A stretch of DNA of 38,060 nt from Oscillatoriales cyanobacterium (GCA_004294385.1 REAP01000043.1:1-38060), one strand, 5' to 3'. Numbered from the stretch's first letter, positions 26,540 to 35,849 are shown. The notes: generated by a model from the sequence alone, not told the origin. A program made the numbers and translations.

Positions 26540-26752
26540 AGTTATTGGTTATGGGTTATTGGTTATGGGTTATGGGTTGTTGGTTATGGGTTGTTGGTTA
26601 TTAGTTATTGGTTACTCGTTATTGGTTACTCGTTATTGGTTACTCGTTATTGGTTACTCGTTACTATCACCCACAAGTAACAAGTAACAACTAACAAGTA
26701 ACAACTAACAAGTAACTAATGACTAATGACTAATGACTAATGACTAATGACT
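26540..26752. repeat. Heptamer arrays (TTGGTTA, AACAAGT, ACTAATG)
   Basis: Runs of TTGGTTATG/TTGGTTACTCG units (26545-26662), then AACAAGTAACAACT units, then ACTAATG repeated about six times (26716-26755). The whole 221-bp gap between the FHA-PrsW start codon and the small membrane gene is repeat. Confidence 0.93.
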
Positions 26753-26754
26753 AA

Positions 26755-26958
26755 TCATAGATTTGCCCTAGCATCCTGAACGGCTGCGTAGAAAAATATC
26801 CCTGTCAGCGGTACACTGAGCGCTAAGATGATTCCTGTGACTACAGTGCCGAGTTGAGCTTCTCCCGAAGATAGCTCAAAGACTGAACCGACTGCGGCGA
26901 TCGCGGTAATACACGAAAGAGCCAACAATAAACCACTTTTTGGAGTTCCTGCCATCAT
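26755..26958 (-). CDS. Small two-helix membrane protein coupled to def
   Basis: A 67-residue protein with two hydrophobic segments (about 8-26 and 36-58) and a short charged tail QDARANL; probably integral to the membrane. I do not recognise a named family. Its ATG overlaps the def stop codon as ATGA, so translation is probably coupled to def. A second ATG follows immediately at 26955. Its stop codon is the last triplet before the ACTAATG repeat array. Confidence 0.82.
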   Translation of the reverse strand: MMAGTPKSGLLLALSCITAIAAVGSVFELSSGEAQLGTVVTGIILALSVPLTGIFFYAAVQDARANL

Positions 26959-27515
26959 ACCGATTTTACCGCCTTTGGTGAAAATTTATTCTTGACTAAT
27001 TCTTCGTTTAGTGACAGTTTGTTTTCTACTCTGTCTACAAACAGCACTCCATTGAGGTGATCCATTTCGTGCTGAATTGCCCTCGATAGTAATTCTGTCG
27101 CTTTCAGAGTTTGAGGACGCCCGTATTCGTCACGATAGGACAGTTCAATGAATTCTGGGCGTTTAACTTCTAAATAGACTCCCGGAATGCTCAAACACCC
27201 TTCTTGCAATATACAGAGTTCGCCACTGGTATTTTTGATCGTGGGGTTGATTAAAACCAATGGGGGTGTTGCGGGATTGTCTGGTTCGCAGTCGAGGACG
27301 ATGACTTGTTTGTTCACTCCGACTTGAGGAGCTGCCAAACCGATGCCCTCAGCACTATACATGGTTTGCAGCATTTCTCGGACTAGCTGCCGAATTTCTG
27401 CGTCAACACTTTTGACGCGCTTGGCTGGCTGGCGCAGCACGCGATCGCCTAATGTGTGTATGGTTAGGGGCGGTTTTTCTAACTTTTTCTTTTCAACCAA
27501 AACCTGAGCTGTCAT
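26955..27515 (-). CDS. def: Peptide deformylase
   Basis: This enzyme removes the formyl group from the N-terminal methionine of new proteins, with a divalent metal in the active site. All three motifs are present in the 186-residue product: GIGLAAPQVG (57-66), EGCLSIPG (Cys107) and QHEMDHLNG (His149, Glu150, His153). The N-terminal 20 residues are an extension common in cyanobacterial forms. It lies upstream of, and overlaps by four bases, a small membrane gene. The upstream gap 27516-27756 shows nothing recognisable. Confidence 0.96.
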   Translation of the reverse strand: MTAQVLVEKKKLEKPPLTIHTLGDRVLRQPAKRVKSVDAEIRQLVREMLQTMYSAEGIGLAAPQVGVNKQVIVLDCEPDNPATPPLVLINPTIKNTSGELCILQEGCLSIPGVYLEVKRPEFIELSYRDEYGRPQTLKATELLSRAIQHEMDHLNGVLFVDRVENKLSLNEELVKNKFSPKAVKSV

Positions 27516-27756
27516 GGGATTTTTACTTGATATCTGGGGCTAAATTGGAAGCAAGACTATTATTACAAATTTTAATCTAAATTGGCTTTTTTCTGACTGG
27601 AAATGTGCCAAAACTAATAACTGTTATTTCTCTTGGGCTTTCGCGGGCTGAAGTGGCAGTTGAGGTGAGTGGCGGTGCGATCGCAATTTTACTAGCTCTT
27701 CAGGCAATCTGTGAATTCCGAAGCCCCAACTATAGCATCAGCTTAGTTCGGGTACT

Positions 27757-28212
27757 TCACACCATTAGATAAGTTTGTTGTTCATTCATCGGCAATACTC
27801 GCAGCCGTTGATTTTTCAAATCTGGTTCTAATCCTAGTTCTTCCATCGGAATCACGCCTAGTAAAACAGCGGAAACCCCTTCAGGTAACTCTAAACAATC
27901 AAATCTCCCTTCTCTCCCCTCTACAATAATTTGAGCACCTGCAAAGATTCGACCTTTTGTGATGCCAGCGGATGTTTCGACATCTCTTTCTCCTACTTGT
28001 CTTAAACCGAGTTGGCTAATAATGGTAGCTGGCAAGGAAAGTAATGTCGCTCCGGTATCGACAATAACTTTATCGAGCATCACAGAGCGAACTTCCTCAG
28101 CGGAAATGAATCCCCGTTCAGCCATAACTAGATCGATGAAATTCGTGACGGCGATTGTTGTAAGAACTTGACCCATTTGTTTTTCTTGCAGATTGGGAAG
28201 TACGAGTGTCAT
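27757..28212 (-). CDS. Retropepsin-like aspartic protease domain protein
   Basis: A 151-residue protein with the aspartic protease signature VIVDTGATLLSLP (Asp52, Thr53, Gly54, Ala55) and a second hydrophobic block VSAVLLGVIPMEELGL near 112-127. It is a single lobe, so it would need to dimerise like retroviral proteases. Its role is unknown; such short clan AA proteins are common in cyanobacteria. GAGGT precedes the ATG at 28212; Met13 is another possible start. A decayed copy of its C-terminus lies just upstream (28310-28470). Confidence 0.82.
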   Translation of the reverse strand: MTLVLPNLQEKQMGQVLTTIAVTNFIDLVMAERGFISAEEVRSVMLDKVIVDTGATLLSLPATIISQLGLRQVGERDVETSAGITKGRIFAGAQIIVEGREGRFDCLELPEGVSAVLLGVIPMEELGLEPDLKNQRLRVLPMNEQQTYLMV

Positions 28213-28309
28213 ATTATGTTACCTCTATGAGTGCAATTAATTGTACATTTTTTGGCTGTAATCTCAAATCTAAATCAATCGATCACCGCTCAATTCTGAT
28301 CAACGCCGA

Positions 28310-28470
28310 TTAAAGCATCAGATAAGTTTGTTCTTCATTCATCGGCAATACTCGCAGCCGTTGATTTTTTAAATCCGGCTCTAATCCTAGTCTTTCCATT
28401 GGAATCACACCCAGCAAAATTGTATCAACTCCTTCGGGCATTTCTAGGCAGTCAAACACCGAATCTGCGA
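28310..28470 (-). pseudogene. Truncated duplicate of the aspartic protease gene
   Basis: About 50 codons match the end of the neighbouring gene closely: FDCLEMPEGVDTILLGVIP, then MERLGLEPDLKNQRLR, then VLPMNEEQTYLML and a TAA stop at 28310-28312. Homology fades near 28460-28475 and the half with the active-site DTGA is absent, so the copy cannot be a protease. It arose by tandem duplication and 5' deletion. The rest of 28213-28598 has no gene. Confidence 0.85.
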
Positions 28471-28598
28471 TGCTCTAACGAAGTATTTTGTAAAAAAACC
28501 AGGCTTCTCGGCTCCAATACGTCCAGGACTATAGAATTGTCCAGGGTTGGTTAAAATAGTTTGTTGTGACCACCCGCCTTGAAAATTAGCCTGAACGC

Positions 28599-29891
28599 AT
28601 GACACCAGAACCCAACTCTTCTCAACCCAATCCTTCCCCTGCGATCGCGACTGCCGAAAGTCTCAACGGTACAGCCCCTAAAGTGCCGACAGAACCAGAG
28701 ACAATCCTCCCTGTTGCCGAACCGGAAAAATCTCTGCCAGCGGCTTCAACCCGTAAAATTGTATTGCCAGAGTATCCCAAACAGACGGCTGCTGAGATGT
28801 TGGGGTCGGTGCTGATTTTGGGGTCGATCGCTGTGATGATTATCGGACTGGCAAATGACAGTGTTTGGCTTGGCTTAATGGGCGCGATCGCAGCAATGGG
28901 GATATCGCTGCGACTGATGTGGCCAAGTTGGGGCAAAATCTGGGTCCAGGTAATTCCCCCAGCTTGGCGCACCCTGATCGTAGCCTGCTTCGGTCTTTTA
29001 GCTGGGATTGTTGGCTTGCTGATGCTCAGCGGTACCAATACTGAACGGGGAAGCCACAACATCCAAATTAACTGGGACGCTATCGGAGCTCTGGGCGAGT
29101 TAATCGGTGCTTTGGGGCAAATTTTGATCGCGATTTTGGGCGTTTACGTCGCTTGGCGACAGTATGTAATCTCGAAAGATTTGACTATTCAGCAAAATCG
29201 AATCACGCAGCAACAAACGATAGATGCTTATTTTCAAGGGGTTTCTGACTTAGCCCTTGACGAACAAGGGTTTTTGGAAGATTGGCCACAGGAAAGGGCG
29301 ATCGCCGAAGGTCGTACCGCTGCGATTATGAGTAGTGTAGATGCTGAAGGTAAGGCTAAAATTCTCCGGTTTTTGTCGCAATCGAGGTTGGTTACTCCTC
29401 TGAAGCGCGATCGACTTTTAGGTCGCCCCATCCTGGACGGTGACGGCGGTTATGCCGAAGACAGAGACCACGGTATCCGCGTCATCGATCTCAATGTCAT
29501 GTTAGCCGGTGCCGACCTCGCCAGCACTGACTTGCGGTGGACAGATTTAAGCGAAGCCAATCTCGTCCGCGCCGATCTCAGCAAGTGCGATTTAGTCAAA
29601 GCCAACCTCTCTCGCACTGTCTTGTACGACGCCAATCTCGTCCGCGCCGACATGAAAGGTGCCATATTCTTTTATGGCTCGGTTGAAACCGCTTCCCCCC
29701 GGAGTCGCAGTGAATTTCCCAACTACACGACGGGGGAACATACTGGCGCTGTCGTGGAACGGGCAGATTTCACTGGTGTCAAGCGATTGTCAGACGAACA
29801 ACGTCAATACTGCTGCGCTTGGTGTGGCTCGAAATCGAGAGAAACTATTCCGGGTGGCTGTGATGGTATTCCTAATAAACTAGGACGTTGA
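28599..29891 (+). CDS. Pentapeptide-repeat membrane protein
   Basis: The 430-residue protein has a Pro-rich N-terminal region (1-50). About four membrane helices follow (near 66-86, 90-108, 124-144 and 160-184), then a soluble segment rich in Gln/Ile around 195-210. A pentapeptide-repeat block of the A(D/N)Lxx type spans about 305-355 (LAGADLAST, LSEANLVRADLSKCDLVKAN, LVRADMKGA). A final ERADFTGVK and a Cys-rich tail (YCCAWCGSKS..GGCDG) follow. Pentapeptide repeats form a right-handed beta-helix; the function is unknown. The start ATG at 28599 is supported by frame only. Confidence 0.85.
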   Translation: MTPEPNSSQPNPSPAIATAESLNGTAPKVPTEPETILPVAEPEKSLPAASTRKIVLPEYPKQTAAEMLGSVLILGSIAVMIIGLANDSVWLGLMGAIAAMGISLRLMWPSWGKIWVQVIPPAWRTLIVACFGLLAGIVGLLMLSGTNTERGSHNIQINWDAIGALGELIGALGQILIAILGVYVAWRQYVISKDLTIQQNRITQQQTIDAYFQGVSDLALDEQGFLEDWPQERAIAEGRTAAIMSSVDAEGKAKILRFLSQSRLVTPLKRDRLLGRPILDGDGGYAEDRDHGIRVIDLNVMLAGADLASTDLRWTDLSEANLVRADLSKCDLVKANLSRTVLYDANLVRADMKGAIFFYGSVETASPRSRSEFPNYTTGEHTGAVVERADFTGVKRLSDEQRQYCCAWCGSKSRETIPGGCDGIPNKLGR

Positions 29892-30181
29892 AAAGTAGGC
29901 GCGAGCGGAGCTATCCCGTAGGGAATCGCACCGTAATTAAAATATATAGTTGGCGATCTGAACGGTACGAACTATACTTGGATTTAAAATCCACAATCTT
30001 GCGGTGTTTTAGTCATGATCGATGCTGATTTAGGGCCATCTGTAAATCCGCATCGTCCCCACCATAACAGTAGGAATGGATAGATTTTTGCGATCGCGAT
30101 GTGGTTTCTGAGTCGATCGGTAATTGCGATCGGGATACAAGTAATTGCCCCCCTTGTTTCACAATAACCCCGTACTCAACT

Positions 30182-32119
30182 ATGATCACAGATATATTTG
30201 GATTCATTCCATTAGTTTTTATTGGTATTTTATTTCTGATATTTAAACAAATAGATAAATGTTGGCGCACTGCTATTTTATCTGCTGCTATTGTCTGGGG
30301 AACTGTTATTGCTTTATGTACTGAAATTTTCAGCTTGTTTAAATTAGTGGCTTTTGAGTGGGTGTTTGGGCTGTGGTTAGTGGCGGATATTTTATTGCTA
30401 ATAATTTACCTACAATTGCATAATGTCAAACCAGAACTTCACATCAAAAATAATAATCAGTTATCTAGGTTTTTACTTTGGTTACTAGGCGGTGTATCAT
30501 CTATTTTTGCTGCGATTGGTTTAATTGCGGTAATCTCACCGCCTAACAATTGGGATTCGATGACTTATCACATGAGTCGGGTTGTTCACTGGATGCAAAA
30601 CCGCAGTGTCGAACATTATCCAACTTCCTATGTGCCGCAATTGTATCACCCGCCTTGGGCAGAATTTGCGATTATGCACTTTCAGATTATCAGCGGGGGC
30701 GATCGCTTTGCCAATCTGATACAGTGGTTGAGTATGGTTGGTAGTGCGATCGCAGTTTCTTTAATTGCTCAGCAACTGGGCGCAAATCAGCGCGGTCAAG
30801 TTTTTGCCGCCATCTTTGCTGCGACTTTACCAATGGGTATCCTCCAAGCTTCTAGCACTCAAAACGACTATGCTGTATGTTTTTGGGTAGTCTGTTTTGT
30901 CTCCTGCGGTTTAGCTGGAATGTCAGCAGGAATTACTCTGTCTAACACTCTGAGAATTGGTGCGAGTTTGGGTCTGGCTTGCTTGACAAAAACCACAGCT
31001 TATATATTTTGTTTGCCTTTTATTGTTTGGTTTATTGTAGTAGGAATTAAACGATATCACCAAAAAATGCTGCCACCCATTTTGATCATAGCCACTGTAA
31101 CTATGATCCTGAATATCGGTCATTTTTGGCGAAACTACGATTTGTTCGGATATGCGATCGGAGCACCTCAAAGTTTTACTAAAGAATACAAAATAGAAAT
31201 ATTTACACTACCAACTTTTTTGTCAAATATAATTAGAAATTTAGCGATGCACACCGGCACAAGCATTTCCAGAATTAATGGTTTAATTGTGGCGGTTATT
31301 AAATTGCTACACAAAATATTAGGTATACTTCCAAATGACCCGCGCATCACTTGGCCTCCAGGACAAGTATATGCTCTAAGTACACCTTCATTTAATGAAA
31401 ACAATGCTACCAATCCCATCCACTTTGGGCTAATATTAGCCAGTGTTATACTTATTTTCAATCAACCAAAATTGAAAAAACTAAAAATAGTAATAGTTTA
31501 TTTTACCGCTACAATAAGTACATTCTTACTGCTTTGCCTGCTTCTGAAACTCCAGCCTTGGCACAGCCGTCACCACATGACAACTTTTGTACTATTTGCA
31601 CCGCTGTTTGGATTGACATTTTCCCAATTATCTAATTATAAAATAGCAAATTATATTGTATCAATTCTAATTTTCATGTCGCTACCTTGGATTTCTCATA
31701 ACAAATTTAGACCTCTGATTGGAGAAGTAAACATTTTTAATACCAGCAGAAATGAGCTTTACTTTACAAGTCGCCCAAACATCGAGTTTGCTTACCATCA
31801 AGCAGTGGATTTTGTCAAATCTGAAAACTGCACAAATATAGGACTATCATTTTGGACTAAAAATGCCTGGGAATATCCACTGTGGGTGCTTTTTCAAGAA
31901 CCGGGAAAACCCGCACCTCGAATTGAACATATCTCTACCATCGATCCTGTCGTCGGGCAAAAATTAAATTCTGAACCTTATAATAGTTTTGTTCCTTGTG
32001 CGATAATTTACCAGGCCACAAAAAATGATGATAAACAAGGAAAAGAAATGGTTGTTAAAAATGAAACTTATGTACAAAAGTTTTCCCTTGAACCCCTCCG
32101 CGTGTTTATGAAAAAATAG
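30182..32119 (+). CDS. Family 39-like membrane glycosyltransferase
   Basis: This large integral membrane protein (about 645 residues, 11 or more helices) resembles GT39/ArnT-type enzymes. These move a sugar from a polyprenyl phosphate carrier to a surface acceptor. The first loop has SPPNNWDSMTYHMSRVVHWM with an Asp expected to be catalytic. LYHPPWAEFAIMHF and QASSTQNDYA, typical of the group, follow. The ATG at 30182 gives a membrane helix at the very N-terminus; the longer frame from 30101 is unlikely. The next gene, 43 bp downstream, probably makes the sugar donor, so they likely form an operon. Confidence 0.82.
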   Translation: MITDIFGFIPLVFIGILFLIFKQIDKCWRTAILSAAIVWGTVIALCTEIFSLFKLVAFEWVFGLWLVADILLLIIYLQLHNVKPELHIKNNNQLSRFLLWLLGGVSSIFAAIGLIAVISPPNNWDSMTYHMSRVVHWMQNRSVEHYPTSYVPQLYHPPWAEFAIMHFQIISGGDRFANLIQWLSMVGSAIAVSLIAQQLGANQRGQVFAAIFAATLPMGILQASSTQNDYAVCFWVVCFVSCGLAGMSAGITLSNTLRIGASLGLACLTKTTAYIFCLPFIVWFIVVGIKRYHQKMLPPILIIATVTMILNIGHFWRNYDLFGYAIGAPQSFTKEYKIEIFTLPTFLSNIIRNLAMHTGTSISRINGLIVAVIKLLHKILGILPNDPRITWPPGQVYALSTPSFNENNATNPIHFGLILASVILIFNQPKLKKLKIVIVYFTATISTFLLLCLLLKLQPWHSRHHMTTFVLFAPLFGLTFSQLSNYKIANYIVSILIFMSLPWISHNKFRPLIGEVNIFNTSRNELYFTSRPNIEFAYHQAVDFVKSENCTNIGLSFWTKNAWEYPLWVLFQEPGKPAPRIEHISTIDPVVGQKLNSEPYNSFVPCAIIYQATKNDDKQGKEMVVKNETYVQKFSLEPLRVFMKK

Positions 32120-32162
32120 AGCTTTGATTTAACGGTTACAAACCACCACTAAAATATCAAGT

Positions 32163-33131
32163 ATGATCGAAAACACACCGAAATATTCCTTTGTAATTCC
32201 TATTTATAATGAAGAAGAAACTCTAGCTGAACTTTACCGACGAATTAGTGCGGTGATGGCTCGTATGGATGGCCCAGTAGAACTAATCTTAATCAATGAT
32301 GGTAGCCGCGATCGCTCTTTGGAGCTCCTGCGAGAATTGCACGCACAAGATTCACGCATTTGTTACCTCAGTTTTGCACGCAATTTCGGCCACCAAATAG
32401 CCGTAACTGCTGGTTTAAACTTTTCTACGGGCAAAATTGTAGTGGTGATGGATGGGGATTTGCAAGACCCACCAGAGTTGATTATAGACATGGTAGAACA
32501 GTGGCGACAGGGTTATCAAGTTGTTTATGCCCAACGCACTCAACGTCGTCAAGAAGGTTGGTTTAAGCGGTTGCCAGCTTATATGTATTACCGCATTTTG
32601 CGCCATCTTGCGGATGTTGATATTCCCATAGATACGGGAGATTTTTGTTTAATGGATCGTTGTGTGGTAGATGTACTAAACGCGATGCCAGAACGCAATC
32701 GTTATATTCGCGGACTGCGGGCCTGGATTGGTTTTAAGCAAACGGCGGTTAAGTTTGAACGCGATCCACGTTTTGCTGGTGAGGTAAAGTATACATTTAG
32801 AAAATCTTTGAGTTTGGCAATGAATGGTTTAGTATCTTTTTCAAAGGTTCCTCTCCGACTTTCAATTTATCTGGGATTATTTGCTGCATTTGTATCTGTG
32901 TTAATGGCTTTTTTGATTTTGTATTGGCGGATTTTTTATCCAAATTCGGCATTAACTGGTTTGACAATTGTGATGATGGCGGTTTTCTTTTTGGGTGCGG
33001 TACAGTTAGTGAGTATTGGGATTTTGGGTCAGTATATAGGGCGGATTTATGAGGAGGTGAAGGGCCGCCCACTTTATACTTTGGCAGAAGTTGTCGGTTT
33101 CGATCCATTTCGTCAAAAAGATGGTAAATAA
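32163..33131 (+). CDS. Polyprenyl-phosphate glycosyltransferase (GT2, DPM1/GtrB type)
   Basis: This enzyme loads a sugar from a nucleotide donor onto polyprenyl phosphate at the cytoplasmic face. The 322-residue protein has a GT-A fold with [11 protein letters not shown] (11-21), [10 protein letters not shown] and the metal motif [21 protein letters not shown] and the [15 protein letters not shown] segment follow. Two C-terminal membrane helices (about 233-258 and 268-292) and the [15 protein letters not shown] tail are typical. Combined with the upstream GT39-like gene it forms a donor-plus-transferase pair. Sugar and acceptor are unknown. Confidence 0.92.
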   Translation: MIENTPKYSFVIPIYNEEETLAELYRRISAVMARMDGPVELILINDGSRDRSLELLRELHAQDSRICYLSFARNFGHQIAVTAGLNFSTGKIVVVMDGDLQDPPELIIDMVEQWRQGYQVVYAQRTQRRQEGWFKRLPAYMYYRILRHLADVDIPIDTGDFCLMDRCVVDVLNAMPERNRYIRGLRAWIGFKQTAVKFERDPRFAGEVKYTFRKSLSLAMNGLVSFSKVPLRLSIYLGLFAAFVSVLMAFLILYWRIFYPNSALTGLTIVMMAVFFLGAVQLVSIGILGQYIGRIYEEVKGRPLYTLAEVVGFDPFRQKDGK

Positions 33132-33165
33132 GCAGGACGGTGGATTTATTATTTTCTACTTGATT

Positions 33166-33298
33166 TAAGCTGAGATCTTGCACCATTGTCAGCAACAGGC
33201 TGTCCGGCCTGTTCCACAAGAAAATAGAGTCTTTGTGGAACAGGCCGGACAGCCTGTTCATAAAAGGCTAATTGAGAATGGTGCAAGATCTCAGTTTA
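33166..33298. repeat. Family B palindromic element, copy 2
   Basis: The ends are TGAGATCTTGCACCATT (33171) and its reverse complement (to 33293); with TTAAGC/GTTTAA the pairing extends a few bases outward. The core 33194-33220 pairs almost perfectly with 33232-33258, a stem of about 27 bp. It fills the gap between convergent glycosyltransferase genes, and its right end reaches the stop codon of the minus-strand gene at 33296. It could act as a bidirectional terminator. Confidence 0.93.
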
Positions 33299-34429
33299 AG
33301 CCGATATAAACTCCTGATGCCATTGTTGAGCGACTCGATCCCAGCCAAAAGAATCTTTAAGAGTTAATGCTTCTTGTCTTAAAGATTCTTGTTTATCAGG
33401 ATTTTTGAGCAAATCTATCACTGCTTCAATAAAAGCATTATTAGTTTCGTCATCCCCAGCAGGCCCCTTAATTCTGATACCTGATTTCACAGTTTCATCT
33501 AAACCTGCATAAGTTGTCACCACCGGAACAGAACCAGCAGCTTGCGCTTTCCAAGCGCTAATACAGAAAATTTCTATAGCAGTATGACAAGGATAAACCC
33601 AGATGCCAGATTTGAATAATTCTTCAACCAACTCCTGGTGTCCAACTCTGCCATGTTCATAGACATTTTTCTGAGCGAAAAGTTGTAAAAGTTGTTGCTT
33701 TTTATCTGGTAATTGTGGAAATCTATCAAGATAAGGTGAATTAATTAAAGCATCAATTCCTTGCCAACCATAAAAAATATGTAATTCAACATCGGGCACT
33801 TCTTTGAGAACTCGATCCCATTGAGCAAGTAAATTTTCAATACCTCTTGTATAATCACTAATCGAAATTAATCTCTTGGGATTTCTAGCAATTCCTGTTA
33901 AATTGAAATCTTCTAGATTAATCCCATTGGTGGTTAAAAAAATCTTGTCTTCAGGAATCCAGTCTGGGAGCAGAGATTTATGAAAATTTGACAACATAAA
34001 AATTTTGTCAAAGCTGGCCAGAAATTCTAAACGCTGAGACTCTTCTACGGGAGGCAATAATTGCGGGTTATCGTGCATCCACACAGCAGTTTTTCTGGCT
34101 TTCACTTTCATTCGCATCGGTTGTGTCCAATAGCGATGAAAGATTAAGACATTAAAGTTATCTTGGGGATTAAATTTATCAACAGACTGATAAACTACTC
34201 CATTATATTCCCCTTCCAGGGCACCGCATCGATTAAAAACATTAACCTGGTAGCCTAACTTGACTAATTCTTGACTTAAGTATATTATCGCTTCTTCGCT
34301 GCCACCAATACCTTTATTCACAGATAGAGGAGACCAATCTTCTACATGAAATGGAAAATTGGAATAAATTACGATTGAGTTATTGTCCCATTTCGTATAA
34401 TTTGAATTGTCGCAAGAATTTGACAACAA
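33296..34429 (-). CDS. Glycosyltransferase (GT4-like)
   Basis: A 377-residue soluble enzyme with a GT-B layout. The N-terminal GIGGSEEAIIYLSQELVKLGYQVNVF is the donor-domain loop. The C-terminal half has SISDYTRGIENLLAQW, VELHIFYGW, HGRVGHQELVEELFKSGIWVYPC and the EIFCISAWKAQAAGSVPVVTTYAGLDETV block, with the E-x7-E type arrangement of GT4 enzymes. Sugar and acceptor are not evident. The open frame begins at TTG 34429 without a clear ribosome binding site, so the start is uncertain. It converges on the GT2 gene across a family B element. The gap upstream (34430-34539) has no gene. Confidence 0.85.
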   Translation of the reverse strand: MLSNSCDNSNYTKWDNNSIVIYSNFPFHVEDWSPLSVNKGIGGSEEAIIYLSQELVKLGYQVNVFNRCGALEGEYNGVVYQSVDKFNPQDNFNVLIFHRYWTQPMRMKVKARKTAVWMHDNPQLLPPVEESQRLEFLASFDKIFMLSNFHKSLLPDWIPEDKIFLTTNGINLEDFNLTGIARNPKRLISISDYTRGIENLLAQWDRVLKEVPDVELHIFYGWQGIDALINSPYLDRFPQLPDKKQQLLQLFAQKNVYEHGRVGHQELVEELFKSGIWVYPCHTAIEIFCISAWKAQAAGSVPVVTTYAGLDETVKSGIRIKGPAGDDETNNAFIEAVIDLLKNPDKQESLRQEALTLKDSFGWDRVAQQWHQEFISA

Positions 34430-34539
34430 GATTCTATATCTAAATTCGACATTTTGTCAAATAAATTACCGAGAGCGAGAGTATTTAATTTTGTGTAACT
34501 GACTCATACAACATTGACCTCGAATTTTGAAAGATTTTG

Positions 34540-35388
34540 CTACAACGCGAACTCATGGTTAATCTCTGTAGTTCTTCCTTTAAAATAGAGCCGAGTGCCT
34601 TCTGGATAATCCCATCCCACCTCGCCTTCTAAGGGAATTAGCATCCCATTGCGAACTGAATACTCCCAGAATCGACCGCTCCAAGGCATCGCAGTTAGCT
34701 TGTCGCGATAACGAGCCTCAGCCCGAATCGTATCGATCGCCCCTTCAGCATTAAACTGAAATACGAGGGAGACAGTTGTCGCACCATCCGTCAAAGTGCC
34801 GCGAGCGGAGGTATCATCGATCGCATCCCAGCGCACACCCTGACTCGGCAATAGTGCAGTGGGATACCAAGTAGCCTCAGCAAAGAATCGCAATAATTCA
34901 CCTTGATTGTTTTCAGGCGCACCGTGCATTTTGGCAACGGTGAAAAGACCGAGTAATGATGCGTGTAAGCTGCCGAATCCTAACAGATAGGTATCATGGA
35001 CAAAGGCATTCAGTCCTGGAGTCATCTGAATGCGTGCATCCCAATCAAAACCCGGACGTTGAGTAATCACAAGTTGAGTAGCAGTAAACGGACTCCACTT
35101 ATCCTCCATTTCATTCAGATTGAACAGTCCTTGCTGAGAGAGTTTGACCGCAGAGACGATCGCTTGTCCGTCCTTAATTACTGTCCGAAAAAATCGCTGT
35201 ACGGGTGCTGGTAAGCCTTCAAGCTCCTTTTCGTCGTAGATTTGGGGCTTAATTGTTCGTTGTCCATTTGTTAATTTGGCTCGTAATTTATCGGTGTCTG
35301 ACTGCCAGCGATAGCTACCATAAATGGTAGCAATTCCCAAGCTGACTATGATTAAAACACCAATAATTTCAATCCACTTAATCCACAT
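34540..35388 (-). CDS. DUF6544-like membrane-anchored protein
   Basis: A 282-residue protein with one N-terminal membrane helix (about 7-25), then a soluble domain. Segments LPAPVQRFFRTVIKDGQ, LSQQGLFN, RPGFDWDARIQMTPGL, GELLRFFAEATWYPTALLPS and FWEYSVRNGMLIPLEGEVGWDYPEG match, from memory, a family of unknown function (DUF6544). No catalytic motif is evident. AGGT precedes the ATG, and the start is nine bases after the preceding gene. It is the last gene of the minus-strand cluster. Confidence 0.8.
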   Translation of the reverse strand: MWIKWIEIIGVLIIVSLGIATIYGSYRWQSDTDKLRAKLTNGQRTIKPQIYDEKELEGLPAPVQRFFRTVIKDGQAIVSAVKLSQQGLFNLNEMEDKWSPFTATQLVITQRPGFDWDARIQMTPGLNAFVHDTYLLGFGSLHASLLGLFTVAKMHGAPENNQGELLRFFAEATWYPTALLPSQGVRWDAIDDTSARGTLTDGATTVSLVFQFNAEGAIDTIRAEARYRDKLTAMPWSGRFWEYSVRNGMLIPLEGEVGWDYPEGTRLYFKGRTTEINHEFAL

Positions 35389-35397
35389 GATACTTAC

Positions 35398-35745
35398 CTA
35401 TGTTTGTTGATTTAGAATTTGATAGATTGTGATGATTGTAGCGATCGCAAAAATAGTTGTATAGATTAAAAACGTATACTTTGATAGCCAATTAGGAAGA
35501 TAAATTGCAAAATTGTCCTGTGTTGAATTTGAATACTTTCGTGCAATCAAAGTTAATGGGCAGACGAATTTAAAGGTTAGTAGGGTTAGCCCTTCTAGAG
35601 ATACAAATCCATAACCAATCCAGAGCCAGATATCGAGTTTATTTGCGATTGCGGCATACAGCATATAGAAAATCACAAAATTGAAGAAGATCCAGATCGC
35701 AGTGTGAATGATTTTAATCAGCGTTAATTTGGTTTCATTTTCCAT
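35398..35745 (-). CDS. Small membrane protein, unknown
   Basis: A 115-residue protein with about three or four hydrophobic helices (near 14-33, 39-57 and 91-110). A cytoplasmic or loop segment CPLTLIARKYSNSTQDNFAIYLPNWL lies between. The family is not recognised with confidence. The ATG is at 35745; the frame also reads three codons further into a family C element from a TTG. That element begins one base upstream of the ATG, so the native 5' leader has been replaced and no normal ribosome binding site is visible. Confidence 0.75.
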   Translation of the reverse strand: MENETKLTLIKIIHTAIWIFFNFVIFYMLYAAIANKLDIWLWIGYGFVSLEGLTLLTFKFVCPLTLIARKYSNSTQDNFAIYLPNWLSKYTFLIYTTIFAIATIITIYQILNQQT

Positions 35746-35746
35746 A

Positions 35747-35849
35747 TATAGCAATCCTTGCGGGAGTCGTAAATTTTTTACCCCACCCCAACCCTCCCCT
35801 TAGCAAGGGGAGGGAGTAAGAAATTCAGAAATGATTTAGGATTGCTATA
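35747..35849. repeat. Family C palindromic element inside a gene cluster
   Basis: The ends are TATAGCAATCCT (35747) and AATGATTTAGGATTGCTATA (35830-35849), as in the element at 17769-17990. The middle contains CCTCCCCTTAGCAAGGGGAGG, itself a hairpin. It sits between two minus-strand genes: it supplies the TAG stop codon of the upstream gene (35845-35847) and ends one base before the ATG of the downstream gene. Confidence 0.92.

Noticed and set aside
26378..26680. 100-residue open frame rich in WVIGYGLLV
   Set aside because: It runs antisense to the FHA domain and then through heptamer repeats.
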